Notes: generated by a model from the sequence alone, not told the origin. 64,000 nt of DNA from Thermococcus zilligii AN1 (GCF_000258515.1 NZ_AJLF01000002.1:310001-374000); one strand, 5' to 3'. Counted from the stretch's first letter, positions 54,694 through 63,751 are shown. A program made the numbers and translations.

Positions 54694-55440
54694 ATGGAAA
54701 CGAAAAAGTTTGAAAATTTAAAGAGGCTGAACCTTATTGCGGCGGTCTTTCACCTTGTTCAGGGAATACTGATACTCGTGTTGTCCAGCGATTTTGCCGT
54801 TACGATAACGAGGAACTATCTGAAGTTTGATCAGGCAAGCCGCAGTCTGGTGACGGTAACCGAGAACCTTTTTGATGTGCGGCTGGCATATCTGATAGCC
54901 CTGTTCCCGCTCCTCACTGCAGTTGCCCATTTTATGGTCGCCACAGTCCTCTATGATAGATACGTGGAGAACCTCTCCAGGGGCATAAACCCCTATCGCT
55001 GGGCTGAATACTCCGTGACTTCCTCCATAATGATTGTTATCATAGCTCTCCTCGTAGGCATCTCGGACATAGGCACGCTCCTGCTCATCTTCTCAATAAA
55101 CGCCACCATGATATTCTTCGGATACCTTATGGAACTTCTGAACCAGTACACGGAAAAGGTGAGATGGAGCCCCTTCATATTCGGTTCTTTCGCCGGGTTG
55201 ATCCCGTGGGTAGTCATCTTCATGGTAATACTTCGCTCCAGCCCGCCCGACTTTGTGATATGGATATTCATCAGCATAGCGATTTTCTTCAACCTCTTCC
55301 CCGTTAACATGATCCTGCAATACAAAAAGATAGGGAAATGGGCCGACTATTTATACGGAGAGAAGGTCTACATACTGCTGAGCCTCACTTCAAAGAGCAT
55401 ACTCGTCTGGCAGGTTTACGCGGGAACACTGCAACCCTGA
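54694..55440 (+). CDS. Heliorhodopsin
   Basis: This 248-residue seven-helix protein matches heliorhodopsins along its whole length, in my comparison with the remembered 48C12 protein. Key residues are in place: the retinal Schiff-base Lys234 (LTSKSILVWQVYAGTL), the counterion Glu105 (YRWAEYSVTSSIM), and the two conserved histidines His20 (AAVFHLVQG) and His79 (AVAHFMVA). The C-terminal WQVYAGTLQP is a family hallmark. Heliorhodopsins sit with the N-terminus inside and are thought to be light sensors or enzyme regulators, not proton pumps. No retinal synthesis gene is in the window. The longer frame to 54580 spans the promoter. A Rieske oxygenase follows in the same direction. Confidence 0.9.
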   Translation: METKKFENLKRLNLIAAVFHLVQGILILVLSSDFAVTITRNYLKFDQASRSLVTVTENLFDVRLAYLIALFPLLTAVAHFMVATVLYDRYVENLSRGINPYRWAEYSVTSSIMIVIIALLVGISDIGTLLLIFSINATMIFFGYLMELLNQYTEKVRWSPFIFGSFAGLIPWVVIFMVILRSSPPDFVIWIFISIAIFFNLFPVNMILQYKKIGKWADYLYGEKVYILLSLTSKSILVWQVYAGTLQP

Positions 55441-55458
55441 GGTGATGGCAAATCACCT
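55440..55458 (+). promoter_or_regulatory. Perfect inverted repeat between heliorhodopsin and Rieske genes
   Basis: AGGTGAT (55440-55446), GGCAA, ATCACCT (55452-55458) forms a perfect 7-base stem that starts at the last base of the heliorhodopsin stop codon. It contains an SD-like GGTGAT that would be hidden in the RNA stem. It could be a protein operator or a translational control element. Confidence 0.5.
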
Positions 55459-55515
55459 TTGGAGGCTCCGGGTGTTGTCCGAAATTCGGCCTGGCCGCTG
55501 GAAGCGGGGGAAAAC

Positions 55516-56475
55516 ATGTGGTTCGCGATACTCTCATCAAAAGAGGTCAGAAAGGACAGGCCCGTTGGCGTTGTGAGGTTTGGGAGGAACATAGTCCTGT
55601 GGAGGGATGAAAACGGAAAGGTAAACGCAATCGAGGACTCCTGCGTCCACAGGAGGGCCAGACTTTCCGCCGGCAAGGTCATAAACGGCAGACTCCAGTG
55701 CCCCTTCCATGGCTTTGAATACGATGGGGACGGCAGGGTAAAGCTTATTCCCGCCCTCGGGAGAAGCTACAGAGTCCCTGAGAGGTTTTCGGTTAAAGCC
55801 TATAACGTGGCTGAAAAAGCTGGCATGATATGGATGTGGTTCGGCGAGGGAGAACCGGGGGGTGAGCCAAGGTTCTTTGAGGACATAGACAAAAAGTTCG
55901 CCTGCGCGGAGATACAGGAAACCTGGAACGTCCCGTTTCCGAGGGCTGTGGAAAACCAGCTCGACGTCATGCACCTTCCCTTCGTCCACAGGACTACGAT
56001 AGGCAGGGGAAACAGAACCCTCGTCAACGGTCCGGTGGTGAAGTGGATTGACGGAGACAGCTTCGTCTTTTACGTTTTCAACGAAGTCGACAGAGGACAG
56101 ATCGCCAAAAAGCCCGGGGAGCTCGAGGGCCTCGAATCGAGGGTCTACCTTGAGTTTATATTCCCCAACGTGTGGCAAAACCACATCTCAGAAAAAGTGA
56201 GGGTTGTGGCGTTCTTCGTGCCCGTGACCAAGGAAAAAACAATGATTTACCTGCGGTTCTACATTAAGGCCACTGGGATAAGGCCTTTGGATCGGTTAAT
56301 CGCAAAGCTTGGAATGCGGTTCAACAAGGTTGTTCTGCATCAGGACAGACGCGTCGTCGAGACGCAGGAGTGGGACATAAGGAAGGACAGCCTCGTCCAG
56401 GGCGATCTTCCAATCATGGAATTCCGCAAAAGACTTTACAGGGAGAAAAAACTCGTAGAATTTTTGTTCGGCTGA
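55516..56475 (+). CDS. Rieske non-heme iron oxygenase
   Basis: This 319-residue protein has an N-terminal Rieske [2Fe-2S] domain (Cys43-x-His45 in DSCVHRRARL, Cys62 and His65 in LQCPFHGFEYDG). The C-terminal catalytic domain carries the mononuclear-iron motif ENQLDVMHLPFVH, which fits E-N-x2-D-x2-H-x4-H, and the late Asp in HQDRRVVETQ. All known catalytic residues are present, so it looks functional. Such enzymes use O2 to hydroxylate or demethylate aromatic or other hydrophobic compounds and need an electron donor. ATG 55516 follows GGGGGA. TTG 55459 would add 19 residues. Close linkage to heliorhodopsin suggests co-transcription. Confidence 0.9.
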   Translation: MWFAILSSKEVRKDRPVGVVRFGRNIVLWRDENGKVNAIEDSCVHRRARLSAGKVINGRLQCPFHGFEYDGDGRVKLIPALGRSYRVPERFSVKAYNVAEKAGMIWMWFGEGEPGGEPRFFEDIDKKFACAEIQETWNVPFPRAVENQLDVMHLPFVHRTTIGRGNRTLVNGPVVKWIDGDSFVFYVFNEVDRGQIAKKPGELEGLESRVYLEFIFPNVWQNHISEKVRVVAFFVPVTKEKTMIYLRFYIKATGIRPLDRLIAKLGMRFNKVVLHQDRRVVETQEWDIRKDSLVQGDLPIMEFRKRLYREKKLVEFLFG

Positions 56476-56507
56476 GGGGGACGGGAAACCTTTAAAAAAT
56501 AGAGGAG

Positions 56508-57068
56508 TCAGAGCTTCCCCACGAGGTCAAGGCTGACCCCAAGAGCCTCCTTGCCCGGCTCCCAGCTCGCGGGGCAGACCTTGCCCGGGTTCTCCCGGAC
56601 GTACTTCGAGGCCCTGAGCCTCCTTAGTATCTCCTTAGCGCTCCTGCCTATGCTTAAATCGTGCATCTCCATGTGGACGACCTTTCCGTCGGGGTCTATT
56701 ATGAAGGTGGCCCTCCAGGAGAGCCCCTCCTCCTCGATGTAAGTGCCGAAGAGCCTGCTCACCTTTCCCGCCGGATCGGCGAGCATCGGGTACTTGATTT
56801 TCCTTATTCCCGGGGAAGTGTCGTGCCAGGCCTTGTGGACGTAGGCAGTATCAGTTGAGACGCTTATTATCTCCGCCCCTTCCTTTTTGAACTCCCCGTA
56901 ATAGTCAGCGAGTTCCTCAAGCTCCGTCGGGCAGACAAAGGTGAAATCGGCCGGATAGAACGCTAAGACGACCCATTTTCCTCTGTAGTCAGAGAACCTC
57001 AGCTTTCCTATCTCGTCCTTCTCGGGGAAGTAGGCGGTTGCCTCAAAGTCGGGGACGGTTTCTCCAAC
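56508..57068 (-). pseudogene. AhpC-type peroxiredoxin lacking a start codon
   Basis: The frame encodes an almost complete two-Cys peroxiredoxin: GETVPDFEATAYFPEKDE, peroxidatic Cys in YPADFTFVCPTELEEL, and resolving Cys in NPGKVCPASWEPGKEAL. A TAG lies directly upstream at 57074-57072, and no ATG, GTG or TTG occurs in frame until ATG 56786, deep inside the domain. A TATA box CTATTTAAATT (about 57083-57094) sits where a leaderless message would begin near 57065. Either the start codon was lost by a small indel, an unusual codon is used, or the sequence has an error here. Confidence 0.7.
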
Positions 57069-57126
57069 CTCCTATTTGGAAGGGAAATTTAAATAGCCCC
57101 CGGAACGAACCCTCTCCGGTGGTGGT

Positions 57127-57626
57127 ATGAAGGTCAAGATAATTCTCGGGACGGCAAGAGAAGGGAGGAAGAGCGAGAAGGTGACTACCCCCTCTGCTAC
57201 ACCCACCGCTGGAAGGTAACGCCCGAGATGGAGAGATACCGGGCAAAAATCCTTGAGGCCGACGCCCTCGTCATAGTCGCGCCCGAGTACAACGGGAGCT
57301 ATCCGGGAGAGCTCAAGATACTCCTCGACACGATTTACGACGAGTACGAGGCTTTGCCCGTTGGGATAGCTACCGTTTCGGTCGTCACAGGTGGGGCGAG
57401 GCTCCTGATGGAGCTGAAAACGGCCATGCTCAACTACCGCATGTTCCCCGTTGAGCAGGTGCTCTTCTACAACGTTGACGATGTCTTTGAGGGCGAGGAG
57501 CTTAAGGACGAGAAGTACAAAGAGAGGGTTGAACGGCTTTTCGGGGCCCTCGAGAAGTATGCGAGGGCACTAAGGCCGATAAGGGAAGAGGTTAGGGAAA
57601 AGCTTGGGGGGAACGGGCACCCCTAA
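57127..57626 (+). pseudogene. NADPH-dependent FMN reductase with internal deletion
   Basis: ATG 57127 (behind GGTGGT) gives MKVKIILGTAREGRKSEKV, the typical flavodoxin-like start. The frame then stops after about 30 codons. The rest continues in another frame as DYPLCYTHRWKVTPEMERYRAKI, then VIVAPEYNGSYPGELKILLD, and on to 57626. Between the two pieces the usual 25-30 residues are missing, so a deletion changed the frame. The C-terminal part from ATG 57228 is open but lacks the FMN phosphate loop. Confidence 0.72.
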
Positions 57627-57629
57627 ACC

Positions 57630-58003
57630 TCAGTTACCCGTCGTGGCGAGGTGGATCCCAAGCAACAGGAGGAAAACTGCCGCGAGGATCACGTGGAGAA
57701 CCTTCCACCGTCTCATGACCCTCGCGTGGTGTATCGTCATCGGATAAACCGGGCCAAAAACGGTAATGTAGGGCCTTTCGGGCCTCACAACTATCCCCGG
57801 TTCCCCCTTCCTGTGCTCGATGAAGAGCCTCCTCTTTGTGAGCGCGTAGTAGGCCGTGCCGGTGAATATCAACATTACTCCAAGGGCGGCCAGACCGCCG
57901 AATTTGGCTTCTCCCTTTTCACCCCCTCATCCGCGAGCACAGGGCCCGGAAAGAGGAGGAGGGCCAGAGTTATCACTGCCAGAGCCTTCCCGGCGGCTTT
58001 CAT
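57630..58003 (-). pseudogene. Small membrane protein gene with a frameshift
   Basis: ATG 58003 gives a signal peptide (MKAAGKALAVITLALLLFPGPVLA). After a frame change near 57895-57910 the reading continues as FGGLAALGVMLIFTGTAYYAL, then a soluble part with HHARVMRRWKVLHVILAAVFLLLLGIHLA. The protein would have two membrane helices and a His pair. It resembles no family that I can name. The start overlaps the stop of a further remnant upstream, as in an operon. Confidence 0.55.
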
Positions 58004-58163
58004 TTCTCCTTCCCTCCTTCCTTAATCGCGAGCAGAAAGTAATGGTACCGGTAGACATCGAACCGCCCAGCCCTCGCAAAGAGGCGCCCCGGCATTTTAA
58101 TGGCTTTTTTTCCTCGGCTATCCTTTCTTCAATGGGAGGCCCTTTGACGATGTACATGCCCAC
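58000..58163 (-). pseudogene. Remnant of an upstream operon gene
   Basis: Two leftward frames give MGMYIVKGPPIEERIAEEKK and, after a shift, PGRLFARAGRFDVYRYHYFLLAIKEG to a stop at 58000-58002 that overlaps the next start (ATGA). The ending looks like the C-terminus of a real protein whose 5' part is lost or scrambled. The family is unknown. Confidence 0.4.
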
Positions 58164-58199
58164 CGGGTAAAGAAAGCCGCTGAGGTTTTATGTTTTTCT

Positions 58200-58668
58200 G
58201 TATCACGCCTGGGCTGTCCTGATTTTGGAATTGCCCTTTCTGAGGGCCGTTTTTCTGGAGATTTCCTCAGTGACGGCCCTGGAAGTTTTTAGTAACCTTG
58301 TGTTACTATCTAACATTTTGTTACAGATTTTTGTGCATTTTGTAACGAATTTTTTTCGGAGTCTTGAGTGGGGGGAGGAGAGGGCCCGGAATCCCGCCCC
58401 CCGGATGGGAATTGGAGTTTTTTGCGTTTAAAGGGTTTAAAAGCCGTTTTTGCCTGTTTGGGCCCTTTTTCTCCCCCTGGAAGTCTCATGCTCATGGGGG
58501 TACACTGTGGGAAAAGCCTTGGGGAATGGTTTTGTCCGTTGAGTCTGGCTTTTTAATGGCCGGAAATCCGGCCTTTTGAAGGCTCTTTTAAGGCCCCTCC
58601 ACAGAAAAACTTATAAAATCCGGGGATTAACATAGCCCTGCAGGGAAAACCGGGGAAAAACCCGCCCT
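58200..58668 (+). promoter_or_regulatory. CRISPR leader
   Basis: This is a gene-free stretch of about 470 bases directly before the first perfect repeat. The opposite end of the array has decayed repeats, so new spacers enter here. A TATA box ACTTATAAAATC (about 58609-58620) would start the pre-crRNA close to the first repeat. A/T-rich runs and short GTTAC/GTAAC elements (58291-58351) lie further upstream. Confidence 0.8.
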
Positions 58669-61600
58669 GTTGCAATAAGACTCTGGGAGAATGGAAACAT
58701 GGTTTGAATGCAGTGCAACAAACAATGTTCACGAAGGTTGCAATAAGACTCTGGGAGAATGGAAACGGTCCTTGCGATGACATCAACAGCATTAGTGATG
58801 TGGAGTTGCAATAAGACTCTGGGAGAATGGAAACACGGGCCAGACAGCCTCCGAGCACTGTACCTCAACCAGTTGCAATAAGACTCTGGGAGAATGGAAA
58901 CCTTCATCCATACGCTCACTGTGGAATCGTTCTCCACCTTGTTGCAATAAGACTCTGGGAGAATGGAAACGGTAATGAGCTACGCTCCTCTCCTCACACA
59001 CGCCGCGTTTCCGGTTGCAATAAGACTCTGGGAGAATGGAAACACCATCGCGGCGAGCAGTATGAGGTACACCAAACCCACGGTTGCAATAAGACTCTGG
59101 GAGAATGGAAACAAACAGAAGCAATATCAATGCGCTACGAATGGTATCCAGTTGCAATAAGACTCTGGGAGAATGGAAACGTGTTTGCGGCATTTTTAGG
59201 TGGTTTGGGAAAGGATGTTGCAATAAGACTCTGGGAGAATGGAAACGCAAGTCCAGTTCGTTTCAATTCTCCCAGAGTCTTATGTTGCAATAAGACTCTG
59301 GGAGAATGGAAACAGCCGATACAGCCGCGCAACCCCGCAGAGACATACTTTGTTGCAATAAGACTCTGGGAGAATGGAAACGCGGGGGGCAACCACCACA
59401 GGACATCGACACAGTCACACGTTGCAATAAGACTCTGGGAGAATGGAAACCTCGAAGACCTTACAACCAACGAGTTCGGCCTTATCCTAGTTGCAATAAG
59501 ACTCTGGGAGAATGGAAACAACTCCTTCTTAAAATTCGACCCTACAACCCTATGTTGCAATAAGACTCTGGGAGAATGGAAACCAATAACCATCTTAAGC
59601 TTCTCCTCAGGCGATAACTCAGTTGCAATAAGACTCTGGGAGAATGGAAACCGGCAAGAGCTACGACGAGGTCATGGCCCACATCCTGGTTGCAATAAGA
59701 CTCTGGGAGAATGGAAACTCTTAGGTTTGTTAGGGATGTTAGTGATGTGAATGATTTAATGTTGCAATAAGACTCTGGGAGAATGGAAACTATACATCAG
59801 CACATCGCTCATTTTCTCAAACCGTAAGTTGCAATAAGACTCTGGGAGAATGGAAACCATGAGGAGAAGGATTTGAAGGCAATTCATGAGAGGGAGTGTT
59901 GCAATAAGACTCTGGGAGAATGGAAACCCTTCAACTTCAGGGACGCTGACGCTGAGCCTATACGTGTTGCAATAAGACTCTGGGAGAATGGAAACAGTTT
60001 TGCGTTATCGGATTTGAGTAATGTTAGCGATTGTTGCAATAAGACTCTGGGAGAATGGAAACACTAAGGAAGGTGAGAAGGTCGAGGTTACTGCTGAGGG
60101 TTGCAATAAGACTCTGGGAGAATGGAAACAGATTCATATCAACCATTTTACCATCGACAACAACTCTGTTGCAATAAGACTCTGGGAGAATGGAAACAGT
60201 TGGTCGGAGTATAAGTTGTCTGATTTGGATAGGGTTGCAATAAGACTCTGGGAGAATGGAAACTATACATAGAGACGTCACTTAACTTTTCAAACAAGAG
60301 CGTTGCAATAAGACTCTGGGAGAATGGAAACGGGTTTGCACCAACGACCTCACCCCCCAAAGCCGCTTCAACGGTTGCAATAAGACTCTGGGAGAATGGA
60401 AACCAGTGAGCCTGATCAGGGCCTCCATCGCACGCGGTGCGTTGCAATAAGACTCTGGGAGAATGGAAACGCTTGACTGGTTGGCCACGTTGAGCTCAGG
60501 GTACAGGTGTTGCAATAAGACTCTGGGAGAATGGAAACGGCTTTAGAAACATTTCAATTTCTTCACCCATCAGCTGTTGCAATAAGACTCTGGGAGAATG
60601 GAAACAACTGCGCGCCGGCGGCTTTTTGTGTCGCGGAGCCGTAGTTGCAATAAGACTCTGGGAGAATGGAAACAAACCTGTCCACTTGTGTGCGTGATTG
60701 TTCAATCCTGGGCATGTTGCAATAAGACTCTGGGAGAATGGAAACGAAACCCACAAAAACTCATCAGAGTACACGAGAAACAAGTGTTGCAATAAGACTC
60801 TGGGAGAATGGAAACTAGCCTCACTGAAATTATATTTATACGTCTCCACCCCGTTGCAATAAGACTCTGGGAGAATGGAAACCCGGATGTGTATGAGGTT
60901 TATGATGGGACTAATTGGAGTTGCAATAAGACTCTGGGAGAATGGAAACGTGCACAAACCAATTCGGATTTTTTTGCCTTGGCTCTTGTTGCAATAAGAC
61001 TCTGGGAGAATGGAAACGGGCTAACGTTCGGAACAAGTATAGGCACTGTTATTTTGTTGCAATAAGACTCTGGGAGAATGGAAACCCATAATAAAACCAA
61101 AAACAACAAACAAAAATAAAAAAACGTTGCAATAAGACTCTGGGAGAATGGAAACTCACGACGTTGCACACTTCGACAGCCCCAACGTACTTTGTTGCAA
61201 TAAGACTCTGGGAGAATGGAAACAACCGTAACCGCGTTTTCATACTCATCCGCATCCACGGTTGCAATAAGACTCTGGGAGAATGGAAACGAGCCCACTG
61301 CTTACGCGACTAAAGTCTATGTACTGCGTTGCAATAAGACTCTGGGAGAATGGAAACCTGCCCCCAGCTGTCAGAGCCCCTTCCAACTGTAGCCATGTTG
61401 CAATAAGACTCTGGGAGAATGGAAACGACGACATCACGAATGTCAGGCCGGAAGACTTAGAGGTGTTGCAATAAGACTCTGGGAGAATGGAAACAAACTT
61501 TGAACATTGTTCAAACGTCGCCGCATATCGAGTTGCAATAAGACTCTGGGAGAATGGAAACACCACCTAACCATTCTAACCCTTTTCGCATTACACTGAG

Positions 61601-62307
61601 GTTGCAATAAGACTCTGGGAGAATGGAAACGTGATGACTCATGAGACCCAAAAACATAATAGTAGTTCAGGTTGCAATAAGACTCTGGGAGAATGGAAAC
61701 TGAACAGTTCTTCCTCTGATTGGAACACTTTGCTCTGTTGCAATAAGACTCTGGGAGAATGGAAACCCATTTGCCTCCTTCAGTTTTTCTTCAATCTTTT
61801 CAACGTTGCAATAAGACTCTGGGAGAATGGAAACGTCAAAGAACTCATTACCTCCTATTACTTCATGCCTAGTTGCAATAAGACTCTGGGAGAATGGAAA
61901 CCCAGTTTCTGGTAGGCTTTCTCGAAGTTCCCAGCCTCGTTGCAATAAGACTCTGGGAGAATGGAAACTGAACTACGCCGCAAACAGGGCCGAAGCCGCC
62001 AGCAAAGTTGCAATAAGACTCTGGGAGAATGGAAACACGATCACGACAAGGCTTCCGAGCAGCGTGATGAGGAAGTTGCAATAAGACTCTGGGAGAATGG
62101 AAACAGTGAGATTGCTGGATATAAAAGGGTTATATACCAGGTTGCAATAAGGCTCTGGGAGAATGGAAACTTCTTTCGCCTCCAGCACATACTCAAAGTC
62201 CCCCGGATCAGTTGCAATAAGACTCTGAGAGAATGGAAACTTATTTCCCGGCGGCCCGCGCACCGGTGGTGATACCGGTTGCAATCAGACTCCGGGAGAA
62301 TTAAAAG
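58669..62307 (+). CRISPR. CRISPR array, 54 repeats and 53 spacers
   Basis: The 30-base repeat begins GTTGCAATAAGAC and ends GAATGGAAAC and starts at 58669. Spacers are about 36-42 bases. I counted 54 repeats by eye. All are identical except the last three: one change at 62141 (GGCTCT for GACTCT), one at 62211 (GACTCTGAGA), and a heavily altered terminal copy at 62278. Decay at the right end and the leader at the left set transcription rightward. The repeat is of the Thermococcales Cas6-processed type. No cas gene lies in this window, so effector proteins must come from elsewhere. Long open frames through the array are produced by the repeat itself. Confidence 0.98.
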
Positions 62308-62410
62308 ACAAGAACACGGTTCTAACCGGGCTTTGGTGGGAGTCTTAGGAAACTTCGAGGGGGTGTGGGGGACGGGACGTCCCCCCGTTACACAAAAACC
62401 ACCAGGGGGC
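62308..62410. other. Gap between CRISPR array and sufB
   Basis: The gap is short and has no gene. A GC-rich inverted repeat (GGGGGAC...GTCCCCC, about 62368-62385) could end transcription from the array or from sufB. Confidence 0.35.
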
Positions 62411-63751
62411 TCACATGCCCCCGCTCACCGCCAGCTCTATTATCCTCCTTATCTCCACGAGGAACTCCACCGGGATGTCCTTGAGCATCGGCTCGAGGAA
62501 GCCCCTGACGATTAACTGGGTCGCCTTCTCCTCGCTCAGGCCGCGGCTCATCAGATAGAACAGCTCCTCCTCGCGTATCTTTCCTATTGCAGCCTCGTGG
62601 CTGAGCTCTGCATCGTCAACCCTGCTGACCAGCCCGGGATAGGTCTCCATCACCGCCCTGTCGCTCATGAGCAGGGCGTCACAGCTTATGTGGCCCCTGG
62701 TCTTCGGTGCCTCGGCCCTTATGACACCCCTGGTTATTACCCTGCTCTCGTCCATTATAACCGCCTTGCTCGCGTTTATTCCCGCCGCACCTTTTCCCTG
62801 GAGGTACATCTCTCCACCGAGGTCAACGTACCAGTCCTTCTGGCCGAGGAGAATGCCGTTCAGCTCAACGTAGCCCTTTTCATCCACCCAGTACTTCGGG
62901 TTCGCCACGTTGCTCTTACCGCTCCCCAGGCCGACGGTGGTGTTTATGAAGCGCGCGCCCTTCCCTATCCTCGCCCTCGTCATGGGCCTCGTGTGCACGT
63001 ATTCAGGCCAGTTCTGCAAAACGGTCAGCTGGGCCCTCGCCCCATCCTGGAGGTAGGCCTCCGTCATGTCCAGGTGGAGGGAGTGCCTCACGAGTATCGG
63101 GGCGGTGCAACCCTCGATGAGGTGGAACTCGCTGTTTTTCTCGGCGATAATGATTATGTGAGGCGCCTGCGCCAGGGCGCTCTCCTGGATGAGGAAGAAC
63201 AGGTGGAGCGGGAAGGGGACCTTTAGGCCTTCTCTGACGTAGAGGAAGATTCCGCCGTTCCATACTGCAGTGTGGTAGGCCGTCAGCTTGCTCTCATCGG
63301 CACGGAAGAGCCTGAGGAAGTGTTCCTTCACGATGTCGGGATACTTCCTTACCGCCTCCTCGGTCGGGAGAACGATAAGGCCCTTCTTCGCCCACTCCTG
63401 GAGGAACTGGTTGTAAATAACGCCGGTATCAGTCTGAACGGCCAAACCGGCGATGTACTTCTGCTCGACCTCATTGATGCCGAGCCTATCGAGTAGAGCT
63501 TTCATCTCAGGCGGGAGGTCATCGAGGCTCTCGACCTTTTCAGGGAGTCCCTCTATCTCGGGTTTGGCTATGAAGTGGAGTAACTCCTCCTCACTTATGA
63601 CGGGATCCCTGTGGGGCACCCCCTCAAAGGCCTCCAGGGCCCTGTAGCGGATCCTCGTCATCCACTCGGGCTCCCTGTTCCTTTTTGCGAGTTCTTCAAT
63701 CTGGTTCTCGATTATAGACTTGGCATCCCTCAGGGTTATCGTCTCGCTCAT
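62411..63751 (-). CDS. sufB: SufB/SufD-family Fe-S cluster scaffold protein
   Basis: This 446-residue core protein of the SUF Fe-S assembly machine is of SufB type, by its length and its beta-helix segment (HLDMTEAYLQDGARAQLTVLQNWPEYVHT...). A conserved C-terminal part follows (AVMETYPGLVSRVDDAELSHEAAIGKI and EELFYLMSRGLSEEKATQLIVRGF). It forms a complex with SufC, whose gene overlaps upstream by four bases. Archaeal SufBC is the basic cluster assembly system and would serve the many Fe-S proteins in this window. Confidence 0.95.
   Translation of the reverse strand: MSETITLRDAKSIIENQIEELAKRNREPEWMTRIRYRALEAFEGVPHRDPVISEEELLHFIAKPEIEGLPEKVESLDDLPPEMKALLDRLGINEVEQKYIAGLAVQTDTGVIYNQFLQEWAKKGLIVLPTEEAVRKYPDIVKEHFLRLFRADESKLTAYHTAVWNGGIFLYVREGLKVPFPLHLFFLIQESALAQAPHIIIIAEKNSEFHLIEGCTAPILVRHSLHLDMTEAYLQDGARAQLTVLQNWPEYVHTRPMTRARIGKGARFINTTVGLGSGKSNVANPKYWVDEKGYVELNGILLGQKDWYVDLGGEMYLQGKGAAGINASKAVIMDESRVITRGVIRAEAPKTRGHISCDALLMSDRAVMETYPGLVSRVDDAELSHEAAIGKIREEELFYLMSRGLSEEKATQLIVRGFLEPMLKDIPVEFLVEIRRIIELAVSGGM

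Noticed and set aside
58827-59750. A 307-codon ORF and many similar ones on both strands between 58.6 and 62.3 kb
   Set aside because: They are made by the 30-base CRISPR repeat, which has no stop in several frames; the protein is the same repeat peptide over and over.
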